A stretch of DNA of 5,445 nt, taken from assembly GCA_964504025.1 (NCBI GenBank), contig CAZDCO010000053.1, positions 1 to 5,445 of the forward strand, read 5' to 3'. This DNA is from Scatosoma sp964504025 (GTDB taxonomy: Bacteria; Bacillota; Clostridia; Christensenellales; Borkfalkiaceae). Under the pieces are notes generated by a model. It was not told the DNA's origin. It saw only the letters and a program-made list of their open reading frames with translations, and did no database searches. Shown here piece by piece: positions 1 to 5,337 of this stretch. The position numbers and the translations under genes were made by a program. Each line of letters opens with the position of its first letter. The first letter of the stretch is position 1.

Positions 1-68
1 GTCAAGTACCTAACAATATTTTTATGAAAAAATCTTAAAAATTTTTAGTGGGAGGGGGCGAGGTATAG

Positions 69-104
69 GAGATTGCCACGCGGCGTACCGCCGCTCGCAA
101 TGAC
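69..104 (+). repeat. Short interspersed hairpin repeat, copy 1
   Basis: The unit starts GAGATTGCCACG and ends CTCGCAATGAC. Its ends are complementary (ATTGC with GCAAT), and the centre folds as GCGGCG-TAC-CGCCGC, so the whole unit makes an imperfect hairpin. It has the same ends as the copies at 121-150 and 188-221 but a different centre. From general knowledge, similar ATTGC...GCAATGAC elements are scattered between genes in many bacterial genomes. That these are the same family is an inference. Confidence 0.75.
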
Positions 105-120
105 GGTTCGGCAGTAACAA

Positions 121-150
121 GAGATTGCCACGCCTACGGCTCGCAATGAC
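121..150 (+). repeat. Short interspersed hairpin repeat, copy 2
   Basis: This is the shortest copy, 30 bases, in the same orientation as copy 1. It shares the first 12 bases (GAGATTGCCACG) and the last 11 (CTCGCAATGAC). The reduced centre still pairs as GCC-TAC-GGC, so the hairpin is kept while the sequence changes. Confidence 0.75.
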
Positions 151-187
151 ACTTTTCCCCACTCTTCGCGCACCGCACCCCCTTTTT

Positions 188-221
188 GTCATTGCGAGGA
201 GTGTAACGACGAAGCAATCTC
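188..221 (-). repeat. Short interspersed hairpin repeat, copy 3 (inverted)
   Basis: On the plus strand it reads GTCATTGCGAGG...GAAGCAATCTC, the reverse complement of the unit ends seen in copies 1 and 2. The centre differs, with GAGG/TTCG type flanks instead of CTC/CACG. A GCAATGAC fragment at 227-234 may be a remnant of a fourth copy. Confidence 0.7.
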
Positions 222-267
222 ATGCAGCAATGACAAAAACCGCCGCGCGCAATGGCAATAGAGCAAC

Positions 268-303
268 AAAAAAACGAGCTGAGAACAACTCAACTCGCTT
301 TTT
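268..303 (-). terminator. Intrinsic terminator of tyrS
   Basis: Read on the minus strand, 297-289 (CGAGTTGAG) pairs with 283-275 (CTCAGCTCG) over 9 bp with one G-U pair and a 5-base loop, followed by seven U (274-268). It lies about 20 bases past the tyrS stop codon. Plus-strand reading also gives a hairpin followed by five T, so it may work in both directions. Confidence 0.85.
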
Positions 304-317
304 ATGCTGATTTTTCT

Positions 318-1514
318 TTACTTCACGTTGATTTGCAAATGCACTTTCTTGCCCTTATGCAAGGTAAAGGACTTGGAAGGAATTTCCATATTCACGTCCG
401 ACACTTTGCTATCGTTCACGGAAACGCCGCCCTGTTCGATCAAACGACGCGCTTCGCCCTTCGATTTGGCAATGCCGCAAGCCACCATAACGTCCACGAT
501 CGTGGCAACGTTCTCCACTTCTTTCGTCAACAACTCCGCATTGCCGCCGCCGAACGCCGCCTTCGCTTGCGATTGCGCGAGCGTCGCCTTTTCTTCGCCG
601 TGCACCTCTTTCGTCAACTCGAACGCGAGCCGTTCTTTCGCCGCGTTGATACGCTCGTCCTTATAGCGGCAAAGTTCTTCGATCTCGTCCAACGGCAGGA
701 AGGTGAGCAGCTTCATGCACTTCTCCACGTCGCCGTCGTCCACGTTGCGCCAGTATTGATAAAATTCGTACGGGGTCGTTTTGTTTTCGTCCAACCACAC
801 CGCGCCCTTGGCGGTTTTGCCCATTTTCTTACCGTCCGAAGTGGTGAGCAGGGTAAACGTCATGGCGAATGCAGGTTTTTGTTCCTTGATACGGATCAAG
901 TTCGCGCCTGCCAAAATGTTACTCCATTGATCGTCGCCCCCCAACTCTAAACAGCAGCCGTATTTTTGGTAGAGCACCAAAAAGTCGTACGCTTGCATCA
1001 ACATATAGTTAAATTCCAAGAAGGACAAACCGCGTTCCAAGCGTTGCTTGAAACATTCCGCGCTGAGCATACGATTGACGGAGAAATGCGCGCCGACTTC
1101 GCGAAGGAAGTCGATATAATTCAAGTTGAGAAGCCAATCGCCGTTATCGACGATCACTGCGGCGTTGTCGCCCTCGAAGCTGACGAAACGGGACATTTGT
1201 TTTTTGAAGCACTCGACGTTATGACGGATCGTTTCCTTGGTCATCATGGAACGCATATCCGTTCTGCCCGAGGGATCGCCGACCATTGCCGTGCCGCCGC
1301 CGATCAAAATGATCGGTTTATGCCCTGCCTGTTGCATGTGGTGCATTGCGATCAGCTGTAAAAAATGCCCTACGTGCAACGAATCCGCCGTGGGATCGAA
1401 GCCGATATAAAAGGGTACGCTTTCTTTGCCGAGTTTTTCGTACAACTCGTCCTCGTACACCGTTTGTTTGATAAATCCTCTTTCGCGTAATACGTCCATT
1501 GCGTTGACTGCCAT
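318..1514 (-). CDS. tyrS: Tyrosyl-tRNA synthetase
   Basis: Charges tRNA-Tyr with tyrosine in the cytoplasm (class I aminoacyl-tRNA synthetase). The 398-residue product has the family's normal length and parts: the nucleotide-binding signature YIGFDPTADSLHVGH (residues 36-50, HIGH-type HVGH at 47-50), tyrosine-pocket residues in YMLMQAYD (Y170, Q174, D177), GGDDQ (192-196), the KMSKS-type loop as KMGKT (230-234), and a C-terminal S4 RNA-binding domain (about 330-395). The ATG is preceded by AAGGAGG with 7 bases between, which fixes the start. It is read from its own promoter (1707-1735) through a leader of about 185 bases that contains a Tyr-rich short ORF and a terminator just before the ribosome binding site, so expression is probably controlled by attenuation. 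The gene ends at an intrinsic terminator and appears monocistronic, or co-transcribed at most with the small ORF upstream. Identification is firm. Confidence 0.97.
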   Translation of the reverse strand: MAVNAMDVLRERGFIKQTVYEDELYEKLGKESVPFYIGFDPTADSLHVGHFLQLIAMHHMQQAGHKPIILIGGGTAMVGDPSGRTDMRSMMTKETIRHNVECFKKQMSRFVSFEGDNAAVIVDNGDWLLNLNYIDFLREVGAHFSVNRMLSAECFKQRLERGLSFLEFNYMLMQAYDFLVLYQKYGCCLELGGDDQWSNILAGANLIRIKEQKPAFAMTFTLLTTSDGKKMGKTAKGAVWLDENKTTPYEFYQYWRNVDDGDVEKCMKLLTFLPLDEIEELCRYKDERINAAKERLAFELTKEVHGEEKATLAQSQAKAAFGGGNAELLTKEVENVATIVDVMVACGIAKSKGEARRLIEQGGVSVNDSKVSDVNMEIPSKSFTLHKGKKVHLQINVK

Positions 1515-1534
1515 GTCTATGCCTCCTTGCCGTT

Positions 1535-1574
1535 AAAAAATAAAAAACGGTTCGCCGCGATTGCAAACCGTTTT
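1535..1574 (-). terminator. Leader (attenuator) terminator of tyrS
   Basis: On the minus strand, 1574-1563 (AAAACGGTTTGC) pairs with 1555-1544 (GCGAACCGTTTT), a 12-bp stem with one U-G pair and a 7-base loop, then TT-A-TTTTTT down to 1535. It sits between the tyrS promoter and the tyrS ribosome binding site (AAGGAGG, 1528-1522), where a terminator makes sense only if it can be prevented from forming. It is not the end of an upstream gene, because the tyrS promoter lies before it. Confidence 0.85.
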
Positions 1575-1609
1575 ACCGTTCCTATTTTGCGGTTATTTGC
1601 GTTTTCGCG
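1556..1609 (-). promoter_or_regulatory. Candidate antiterminator in the tyrS leader
   Basis: An alternative pairing would use the left arm of the leader terminator. On the minus strand, GCAAA (1600-1596) and CCG (1592-1590), split by a bulged TAA, pair with CGGTTTGC (1570-1563). CGCG (1609-1606) pairs with the CGCG in the terminator loop (1559-1556), across an internal loop. That gives about 12 bp and cannot coexist with the terminator stem. It begins 4 bases after the leader ORF stop codon, so a ribosome at that stop would cover part of it. Stability was judged by eye. Confidence 0.55.
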
Positions 1610-1610
1610 T

Positions 1611-1671
1611 GCATTATAAAATTTCGCCTACGTAGCAGTTGCAATAGGCGTACGCATAAATTTCATAATGC
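1611..1671 (-). promoter_or_regulatory. Leader hairpin spanning the Tyr codons
   Basis: On the minus strand, 1671-1658 (GCATTATGAAATTT) pairs with 1624-1611 (AAATTTTATAATGC) over 14 bp with one G-U pair. Stacked on it, CGCCTA (1650-1645) pairs with TAGGCG (1630-1625), with a 7-base bulge on the 5' side and a 14-base terminal loop. The hairpin includes all five tyrosine codons and the stop codon of the leader ORF. In a classical attenuator this would be the pause hairpin that the translating ribosome opens. Confidence 0.65.
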
Positions 1672-1685
1672 CCGTTTACACACAT
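1614..1685 (-). CDS. Tyrosine-rich leader peptide of tyrS
   Basis: A 23-residue open frame in the tyrS leader, ending in TAA at 1616-1614. Five of its residues are tyrosine (codons TAT, TAT, TAC, TAT, TAC), clustered in YEIYAYAYCNCY. The start is set at the ATG at 1685-1683, because AAAGG lies 4 bases before it. An in-frame ATG at 1697 would add MKGF but lies only about 3 bases from the predicted transcript start. The likely role is not the peptide itself: slow reading of the Tyr codons when charged tRNA-Tyr is scarce would hold the ribosome on the leader hairpin and favour the antiterminator, so that tyrS is transcribed. The match between codon content and downstream gene is the main argument. 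Too short to rest on protein homology, and translation is inferred. Confidence 0.7.
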   Translation of the reverse strand: MCVNGHYEIYAYAYCNCYVGEIL

Positions 1686-1706
1686 AAAACCTTTCATAAT
1701 AGCTTT

Positions 1707-1735
1707 ATTGTACCCGTTTTTTTACGCCTTGTCAA
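1707..1735 (-). promoter_or_regulatory. Sigma-A type promoter of tyrS
   Basis: On the minus strand the -35 box is TTGACA (1735-1730), the spacer is 17 bases and the -10 box is TACAAT (1712-1707). Transcription should start near 1700, which puts the leader ORF, leader hairpin and attenuator inside the transcript. Confidence 0.85.
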
Positions 1736-1807
1736 GCGTTTTAATCTACTTTTCCGCTTTTCACGGCGATTTTTTCGCGCAAACCGCGCCCGTCTTCCCC
1801 GTCGGCG

Positions 1808-2002
1808 TTACGAAAGCGCGCGTTCGCGTACGTTCGCACTCCTTTCCCGTTCGCGCAAGCCGAGGGCGGCGCGCAACGCGCGCACGCTATCCTCTCGCGA
1901 CGTCGTCAACAACCGCTCCCACAACAACTCGTTCCAAGCCTCGTTTTGCTTCGCCCGTTTCTCCCGTTCCCGTTGCGGTGCGTTTCTTTCATAAGTACAC
2001 AT
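1808..2002 (-). CDS. Small highly charged protein of unknown function
   Basis: I do not recognise this 64-residue product. It is rich in Arg and Glu (for example QREREKRAKQNEAW and LRERERSANVRERALS), has no Cys beyond residue 2, no membrane segment and no signal peptide. The middle (about 20-50) could form amphipathic helices (NELLWERLLTTSREDSVRALRAAL). Support for a real gene is a strong AGGAGG (2017-2012) 9 bases before the ATG and codon use like its neighbours (Leu TTG, Arg CGC/CGG, Ala GCG). It lies divergent to the WYL regulator gene and 73 bases upstream of the tyrS promoter's -35 box, with no terminator seen after its stop, so transcripts may run on into tyrS. The gene could be a false call because the region is GC-rich and arginine-rich frames arise easily. 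Confidence 0.55.
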   Translation of the reverse strand: MCTYERNAPQREREKRAKQNEAWNELLWERLLTTSREDSVRALRAALGLRERERSANVRERALS

Positions 2003-2026
2003 ACTTTTTTTCCTCCTTTTGCGTAT

Positions 2027-2050
2027 AGTATACTACGGAAAACTTGACAA
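2027..2050 (-). promoter_or_regulatory. Possible promoter of the small charged ORF
   Basis: On the minus strand TATACT (2032-2027) could be a -10 box, placing the transcript start near 2020, just before the ribosome binding site. The nearest -35-like TTGTCA (2050-2045) is only 12 bases away, too close, so the -35 is weak or an activator is needed. Pairing TTGTCA with TATACG (2027-2022) gives 17 bases, but the start would then fall inside the ribosome binding site. Confidence 0.3.
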
Positions 2051-2072
2051 TATTTGTCATATATGGTAAAAT
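2044..2072 (+). promoter_or_regulatory. Sigma-A type promoter of the WYL regulator gene
   Basis: TTGACA (2044-2049), a 17-base spacer and TAAAAT (2067-2072) give a near-consensus promoter with a start near 2079, about 30 bases before the ATG at 2110. A palindrome overlaps its -35 box and spacer. Confidence 0.8.
2045..2059. promoter_or_regulatory. Palindromic operator candidate
   Basis: TGACAA-TAT-TTGTCA is a perfect 6-3-6 inverted repeat. It covers most of the plus-strand -35 box and lies just upstream of the divergent small ORF's -10 region. A bound protein here would block the regulator promoter, which fits autorepression. Which protein binds is not shown; the adjacent WYL regulator is the first candidate. 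Confidence 0.5.
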
Positions 2073-2109
2073 ATTTCTACGCAAAGAAAAAATTTTTTAG
2101 GGGGCGTAT

Positions 2110-3042
2110 ATGAAATTTGCCATTTTGTTGGATATTTTGTTCGATCTATTGTTAAAGAGGCGCGTAACGGCGACGGAGCTTGCCGAGAAACACGAAATTT
2201 CCACGCGAACCGTCTATCGGTATATCGATTTGTTATCGTTGACCGTGCCCGTGTACGTCAAGCAGGGCAGGAACGGCGGCATTTGCATTTCCGACAGCTA
2301 CAAACTGCCCATGGGCTTTATGACGAAGGAAGAATACGAGGCGGCGATAGAAGCGTTGACGGCTATGTATTCGCAACTGCCGCAAGAACGGTTTTTACAA
2401 GCCAGGCGCAAGCTTTCGGCGCAAGCGAAGACGGAACTTCGGGACGTGGCGTTATCGGGGAGCGTAGGTTCGATTTTGATCGACGGCGGTTCGTGGGGAG
2501 ATACGCGCGCCTTTTCCGAAAAGTTGAAATTATTTGAAGAATGTATCCGCGAACGCAACGTTATCGAAATCGTGTACCACTCTCGCAAGGGGGAAAAGAG
2601 TACCCGTAAGATCGAACCGCACGTTTTGGTTTTTAAGCAGGGCGTTTGGTACGTCTACGCCTTTTGCCACAAGCAACGCGCCTTTCGACTGTTCCGTATC
2701 GGCAGAGTGTATTCCTGCGTGAAAACGGACGAGCGTTTCCAAAAACGCCCGTTCACGCGCGAGGATATTCCGCTCAGCTATTGGACGAACGACACGCCGT
2801 CCGTTACCGCGACGTTCGCCGTTACCGAAGAGGCGTTCGCCGACGCGCAAGACTGGTTGGGGTGCGAAAACTTGCGCCGTAAAGAGGACGGGTGGATCGC
2901 CACGGTTACTTTGCCCGACGACGAGGGCTTGATCCGAAAAATTTTAGGTTTGGGCGTGGGCGTTACCGTACTCTCCCCTGCTTCCCTCCGCGATCGAGTA
3001 GCGGCGGCGGCGAGAGACGTGGCACGCGCGTACGAATGTTGA
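2110..3042 (+). CDS. HTH and WYL-domain transcriptional regulator (YafY/DeoR-like)
   Basis: A 310-residue DNA-binding regulator. Residues 1-58 form a winged helix-turn-helix (TATELAEKHEISTRTVYRYIDLL, recognition helix about 31-43, wing at KQGRNGGICI). A linker leads to a WYL domain at about 138-230, with the motif as WYVYAF (180-185, V in place of L) and the conserved FRLFRIGRV (192-200). A WCX-like C-terminal part follows (about 230-305). In this family the WYL domain is thought to sense a ligand, often a nucleotide or nucleic acid, and to switch DNA binding. The ligand and targets here are unknown. The ATG is preceded by AGGGGG 5 bases away, a moderate ribosome binding site. The gene is monocistronic: own promoter, strong terminator after. 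Divergence from the small charged ORF, with a palindrome between them, suggests self-regulation and possibly control of that ORF. Confidence 0.9.
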   Translation: MKFAILLDILFDLLLKRRVTATELAEKHEISTRTVYRYIDLLSLTVPVYVKQGRNGGICISDSYKLPMGFMTKEEYEAAIEALTAMYSQLPQERFLQARRKLSAQAKTELRDVALSGSVGSILIDGGSWGDTRAFSEKLKLFEECIRERNVIEIVYHSRKGEKSTRKIEPHVLVFKQGVWYVYAFCHKQRAFRLFRIGRVYSCVKTDERFQKRPFTREDIPLSYWTNDTPSVTATFAVTEEAFADAQDWLGCENLRRKEDGWIATVTLPDDEGLIRKILGLGVGVTVLSPASLRDRVAAAARDVARAYEC

Positions 3043-3060
3043 CAACCGAATACGATCGTA

Positions 3061-3092
3061 GCCGTCTGCATTCCGTGCAGGCGGCTTTTTTT
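3061..3092 (+). terminator. Intrinsic terminator of the WYL regulator gene
   Basis: GCCGTCTGCA (3061-3070) pairs with TGCAGGCGGC (3076-3085), a 10-bp stem with one U-G pair and a 5-base loop, followed by seven T. It lies 18 bases after the stop codon and separates this gene from murG. Confidence 0.93.
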
Positions 3093-3102
3093 ACGTCGCG
3101 AG

Positions 3103-3132
3103 GCATATCCGAACGGGTGCGCGGCTATACTA
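3103..3132 (+). promoter_or_regulatory. Candidate sporulation-type promoter of murG-yunB
   Basis: No TTGACA-like box is present before murG, although an AT-rich stretch with TATACT (3126-3131) suggests a -10. GCATA (3103-3107), 18 bases, then TATACTA (3126-3132) is close to the remembered Bacillus sigma-G pattern (GMATA, 17-18, CATNMTA). The sigma-E pattern fits less well in spacing. An imperfect inverted repeat (TATACT 3126-3131 and AGTATA 3141-3146) overlaps the site and could instead be an operator. This is a weak call. Confidence 0.3.
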
Positions 3133-3178
3133 TTATATAGAGTATATAGCGATTATACCGCGATAAGGAGTGCGAACT

Positions 3179-4228
3179 ATGCGGAAGATCTTGTTTACGG
3201 GCGGCGGCAGCGCGGGACACGTGATCCCGAACGTAGCGTTGATAGAAGAGTTATGCTCGCGCGGCGACGCGGACGTGGCGTATATGGGCACGGACGGCGT
3301 CGAACGGGAGTTGATCGTCAAACGCGGCGTGCCCTATTATACCGTGCGTTGTCCGAAATTGATACGGGGCGGCGGCGTTGGTGCGCTTGCGAACAATGTG
3401 CGTATTCCGCTCGCGTTGTTGCGCGCCGTTCGGGAAGCGCGACGGGGGTTACGGGAAATTCGTCCCGACGTCGTATTCTCCAAAGGCGGTTACGTGGCGT
3501 TGCCCGTCGTACTCGCCGCGCATAAGCTGAAAATTCCCTGCTACGCGCACGAAAGCGATCTCTCCGTCGGGCTGGCGAACAAGCTCTCCGCGCGCAAGTG
3601 CAAGGCGGTGTTCACTTCCTTTCCCGAAACGGCGAAAACGATCGAACACGGCGTATACAGCGGCGCGCCCGTACGAAAAGAATTGTTTTCCGCTTCGCGC
3701 AAGGAAGCGCGCAAGCGGTTCGGGATTCCCCTCACGCAAACGGTCGTACTCGTATTCGGCGGCGGCAGCGGCAGCCGAGCGATCAACGAGGCGGTACGCG
3801 CGCAACTGCCGCGCTTGACGAGAAGGTACGTCGTCCTGCACGTTTGCGGCAAGGGCAACCTCATGGAAAGCCGTATAAAGAACTACATTCAAAAGGAATT
3901 CGTCGCGGACATGGGTAGCGCGTACGCCTGTGCGGACGTCGTCCTCTCGCGCGCAGGGTCGGGTACGCTGTTCGAGCTGCTCGCCCTGAAAAAGTCGGCG
4001 TTGCTCGTACCGTTAGAGGGACGAACGCGCGGCGATCAAGTGGAAAACGCGCGCTATTTTCAAGCGCGCGGATTATGCCGCGTATTGCCGCAATCACGCT
4101 TGCACGATTTGGCGGCGGAAATAGAAAAAACAGTCTTAGACGACGGCTTACGGGCACGACTCGCCCACTCCGCATTCCAAAGCGGAAACGCGCGCATTAT
4201 CGAAGCGTTGCTCGGTTATGACGTATAG
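3179..4228 (+). CDS. murG: MurG-family UDP-GlcNAc:lipid I N-acetylglucosaminyltransferase
   Basis: A GT28/GT-B glycosyltransferase expected to add GlcNAc to lipid I at the inner face of the membrane, making lipid II for peptidoglycan. The 349 residues match the family length. Visible motifs are the N-terminal glycine loop GGGSAGHVIPN (8-18), FSKGGYV, HESD (124-127, where typical MurG has HEQN), GAPVR, the second-domain loop GGGSGS (from 194), SRAGSGTLFELL (257-268, E266 at the expected UDP-GlcNAc site) and DQVENA (286-291). The start is the ATG at 3179, 8 bases after AAGGAG; an in-frame GTG at 3170 overlaps that ribosome binding site and is unlikely. It overlaps yunB by 11 bases and is not in a division/cell-wall cluster here. 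The divergent HESD and GGGSGS and the sporulation neighbours suggest a second MurG, perhaps for spore wall synthesis. Family assignment is firm; the paralogue role is inference. Confidence 0.9.
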   Translation: MRKILFTGGGSAGHVIPNVALIEELCSRGDADVAYMGTDGVERELIVKRGVPYYTVRCPKLIRGGGVGALANNVRIPLALLRAVREARRGLREIRPDVVFSKGGYVALPVVLAAHKLKIPCYAHESDLSVGLANKLSARKCKAVFTSFPETAKTIEHGVYSGAPVRKELFSASRKEARKRFGIPLTQTVVLVFGGGSGSRAINEAVRAQLPRLTRRYVVLHVCGKGNLMESRIKNYIQKEFVADMGSAYACADVVLSRAGSGTLFELLALKKSALLVPLEGRTRGDQVENARYFQARGLCRVLPQSRLHDLAAEIEKTVLDDGLRARLAHSAFQSGNARIIEALLGYDV

Positions 4229-4928
4229 ATTTCACGAATACGACTTGCCGCGCTATCCGCTGAAAGCGCGCAAACGCAAGTGCAAGAAAGGGAAAAAGCG
4301 GCTGTTTGCCATTCTTGCCGCCCTATTTTTCGTCGCCGCGCTGTTGTTTTTCCACTTTCAAAGCAACGTTACGCGCGTGTTGATTTCTATCAGCGAAGCC
4401 ACGATGCGCGCCTCCACGACGGTCGCCGTCAACGACGCCGTCTATTATACCCTGCGCGACGATATGCGATACGACGATCTCGTTACGATCACGAAAAACG
4501 ACGAGGGCAATATCGTAGGCTTGTCGGCAAACTCCTTAAAAATCAACAGGATTGCGCGCGATACCGCCTCCATTTCACAGTCGAATTTGAAAAATTTGAG
4601 TTTGAACGGAATTCCCGTTCCCCTCGGTGCGTTGACGGGGATCGAAGCGTTTGCAGGGCTTGGACCGAGTATTCATTTTCGCATTATTCCCGTATCCAGC
4701 GTATCTTGCGGTTTTTCTTCGGAGTTTGAAAGCGTGGGCATCAACCAGACGAAACATTCGATTTATTTGAACGTCATTGCGGACATCAGCATCGTCATGC
4801 CCTCGCGAACCGAAAATTTTGCCGTCGTTACCGACGTGTTAGTCGGCGAATCGATCGTCGTCGGCGCGATTCCCGATACGTTTTTACAATCGGATATATT
4901 CGGAAACAAGCCGAATTTATCCCCGTAG
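4218..4928 (+). CDS. yunB: YunB-like sporulation protein
   Basis: A 236-residue membrane-anchored protein resembling YunB of spore formers, a mother-cell sporulation protein whose exact biochemical role is not known. A very basic N-terminus (17-28, KRKCKKGKK) precedes one membrane segment (about 29-47, LFAILAALFFVAALLFF), so most of the protein should lie outside the cytoplasm. Features that recall YunB are ISEATMRASTTVAVNDAV just after the membrane, the middle VPLGALTGIEAFAGLGPSI and the later GINQTKHSIYLNV and VVTDVLVGESIVVGAIPDTF. The ATG lies inside the end of murG, 11 bases overlapping and without a clear ribosome binding site, so translation is probably coupled to murG. It ends 3 bases from the convergent spoVAE stop with no terminator visible between them. 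Confidence 0.87.
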   Translation: MTYRFHEYDLPRYPLKARKRKCKKGKKRLFAILAALFFVAALLFFHFQSNVTRVLISISEATMRASTTVAVNDAVYYTLRDDMRYDDLVTITKNDEGNIVGLSANSLKINRIARDTASISQSNLKNLSLNGIPVPLGALTGIEAFAGLGPSIHFRIIPVSSVSCGFSSEFESVGINQTKHSIYLNVIADISIVMPSRTENFAVVTDVLVGESIVVGAIPDTFLQSDIFGNKPNLSP

Positions 4929-4931
4929 CCG

Positions 4932-5315
4932 TCAATTTTTCTTGCTGCGCGATTGGAAGAATACCGCCATGAGAAAGGAGAAGATCACGGCGGCGGAAAC
5001 GCCTGCGCTCGCCGCCGACAACGCGCCCGTAAACGCGCCGAACAAGCCTTTCTCCGCGCCTTTGATCGCGCCGTTCGCCAAAAGATACCCGAAACCGCTG
5101 ATCGGCACGGTCGCGCCTGCGCCTGCAAAATCTACCAAGTATTGATACAAACCCAAGCCTTGCAACGCCACGCCGCAAAGCATAAAGGTAACGAGTATTT
5201 TTCCCGATGTCAAGTCGGTATAATTGATCACGATTTGCGCCAGCATGCAAATGCCGCCGCCCACCGCGAACGCCTTTACGAAACTCCATACGATATCGAT
5301 ATATTCCGCAAACAT
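4932..5315 (-). CDS. spoVAE: Stage V sporulation protein AE
   Basis: A 127-residue membrane component of the SpoVA complex, which takes dipicolinic acid (calcium-DPA) into the forespore and releases it at germination. Hydrophobic segments lie at about 8-30, 40-60 and 100-120. The family-typical GAGATVPISGFG (64-75) and GAIKGAEKGLFGAFTG (82-97) are present. The start is the ATG at 5315, 8 bases after AGGAG; the longer open frame upstream (to 5420) only reads through the end of spoVAD in another frame and is rejected. It is 22 bases after spoVAD, so it belongs to the same operon. In Bacillus this operon is transcribed by sigma-G in the forespore; its promoter is outside the window. The stop (TGA) is 3 bases from that of yunB, which converges on it. 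Confidence 0.93.
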   Translation of the reverse strand: MFAEYIDIVWSFVKAFAVGGGICMLAQIVINYTDLTSGKILVTFMLCGVALQGLGLYQYLVDFAGAGATVPISGFGYLLANGAIKGAEKGLFGAFTGALSAASAGVSAAVIFSFLMAVFFQSRSKKN

Positions 5316-5337
5316 AGAAACACTCCTCCCAACCGTT

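Larger units (their letters stand above)
1..317. other. Intergenic region with repeats, no gene seen
   Basis: No convincing coding region is visible here. Bases 1-68 are AT-rich then purine-rich (a GGGAGGGGGCGAGG run near 50-63) with no recognisable signal. Bases 69-221 hold three copies of a short hairpin repeat, and 268-303 is the tyrS terminator. A possible 61-codon frame starting at base 125 runs through the repeats and has no plausible ribosome binding site, so I do not treat it as a gene. Confidence 0.7.

Noticed and set aside
69..221. CRISPR array
   Set aside because: There are only three hairpin units, one inverted, with variable centres and unequal spacing, and no cas genes. This is not a direct-repeat array.
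252..950. 232-codon open frame on the plus strand
   Set aside because: It is antisense to tyrS, has no ribosome binding site and shows an arginine/histidine/phenylalanine-rich composition typical of a shadow of a real gene.
1515..1700. T-box riboswitch as the regulator of tyrS
   Set aside because: The leader ends in a terminator as a T-box would, but I find no AGGGTGGNACCGCG-like T-box sequence before it, and the long hairpin has its bulge on the 5' side, unlike a specifier loop. The Tyr-rich ORF explains the leader better.
1668..2028. Two plus-strand open frames of about 106-108 codons
   Set aside because: They run against the tyrS promoter and the small charged ORF, are rich in Arg, Ser and Phe without any pattern, and lack ribosome binding sites.
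3170..3178. GTG start for murG, three codons upstream
   Set aside because: The GTG overlaps the AAGGAG ribosome binding site. The ATG at 3179 has correct spacing and puts the glycine loop at the usual distance from the N-terminus.
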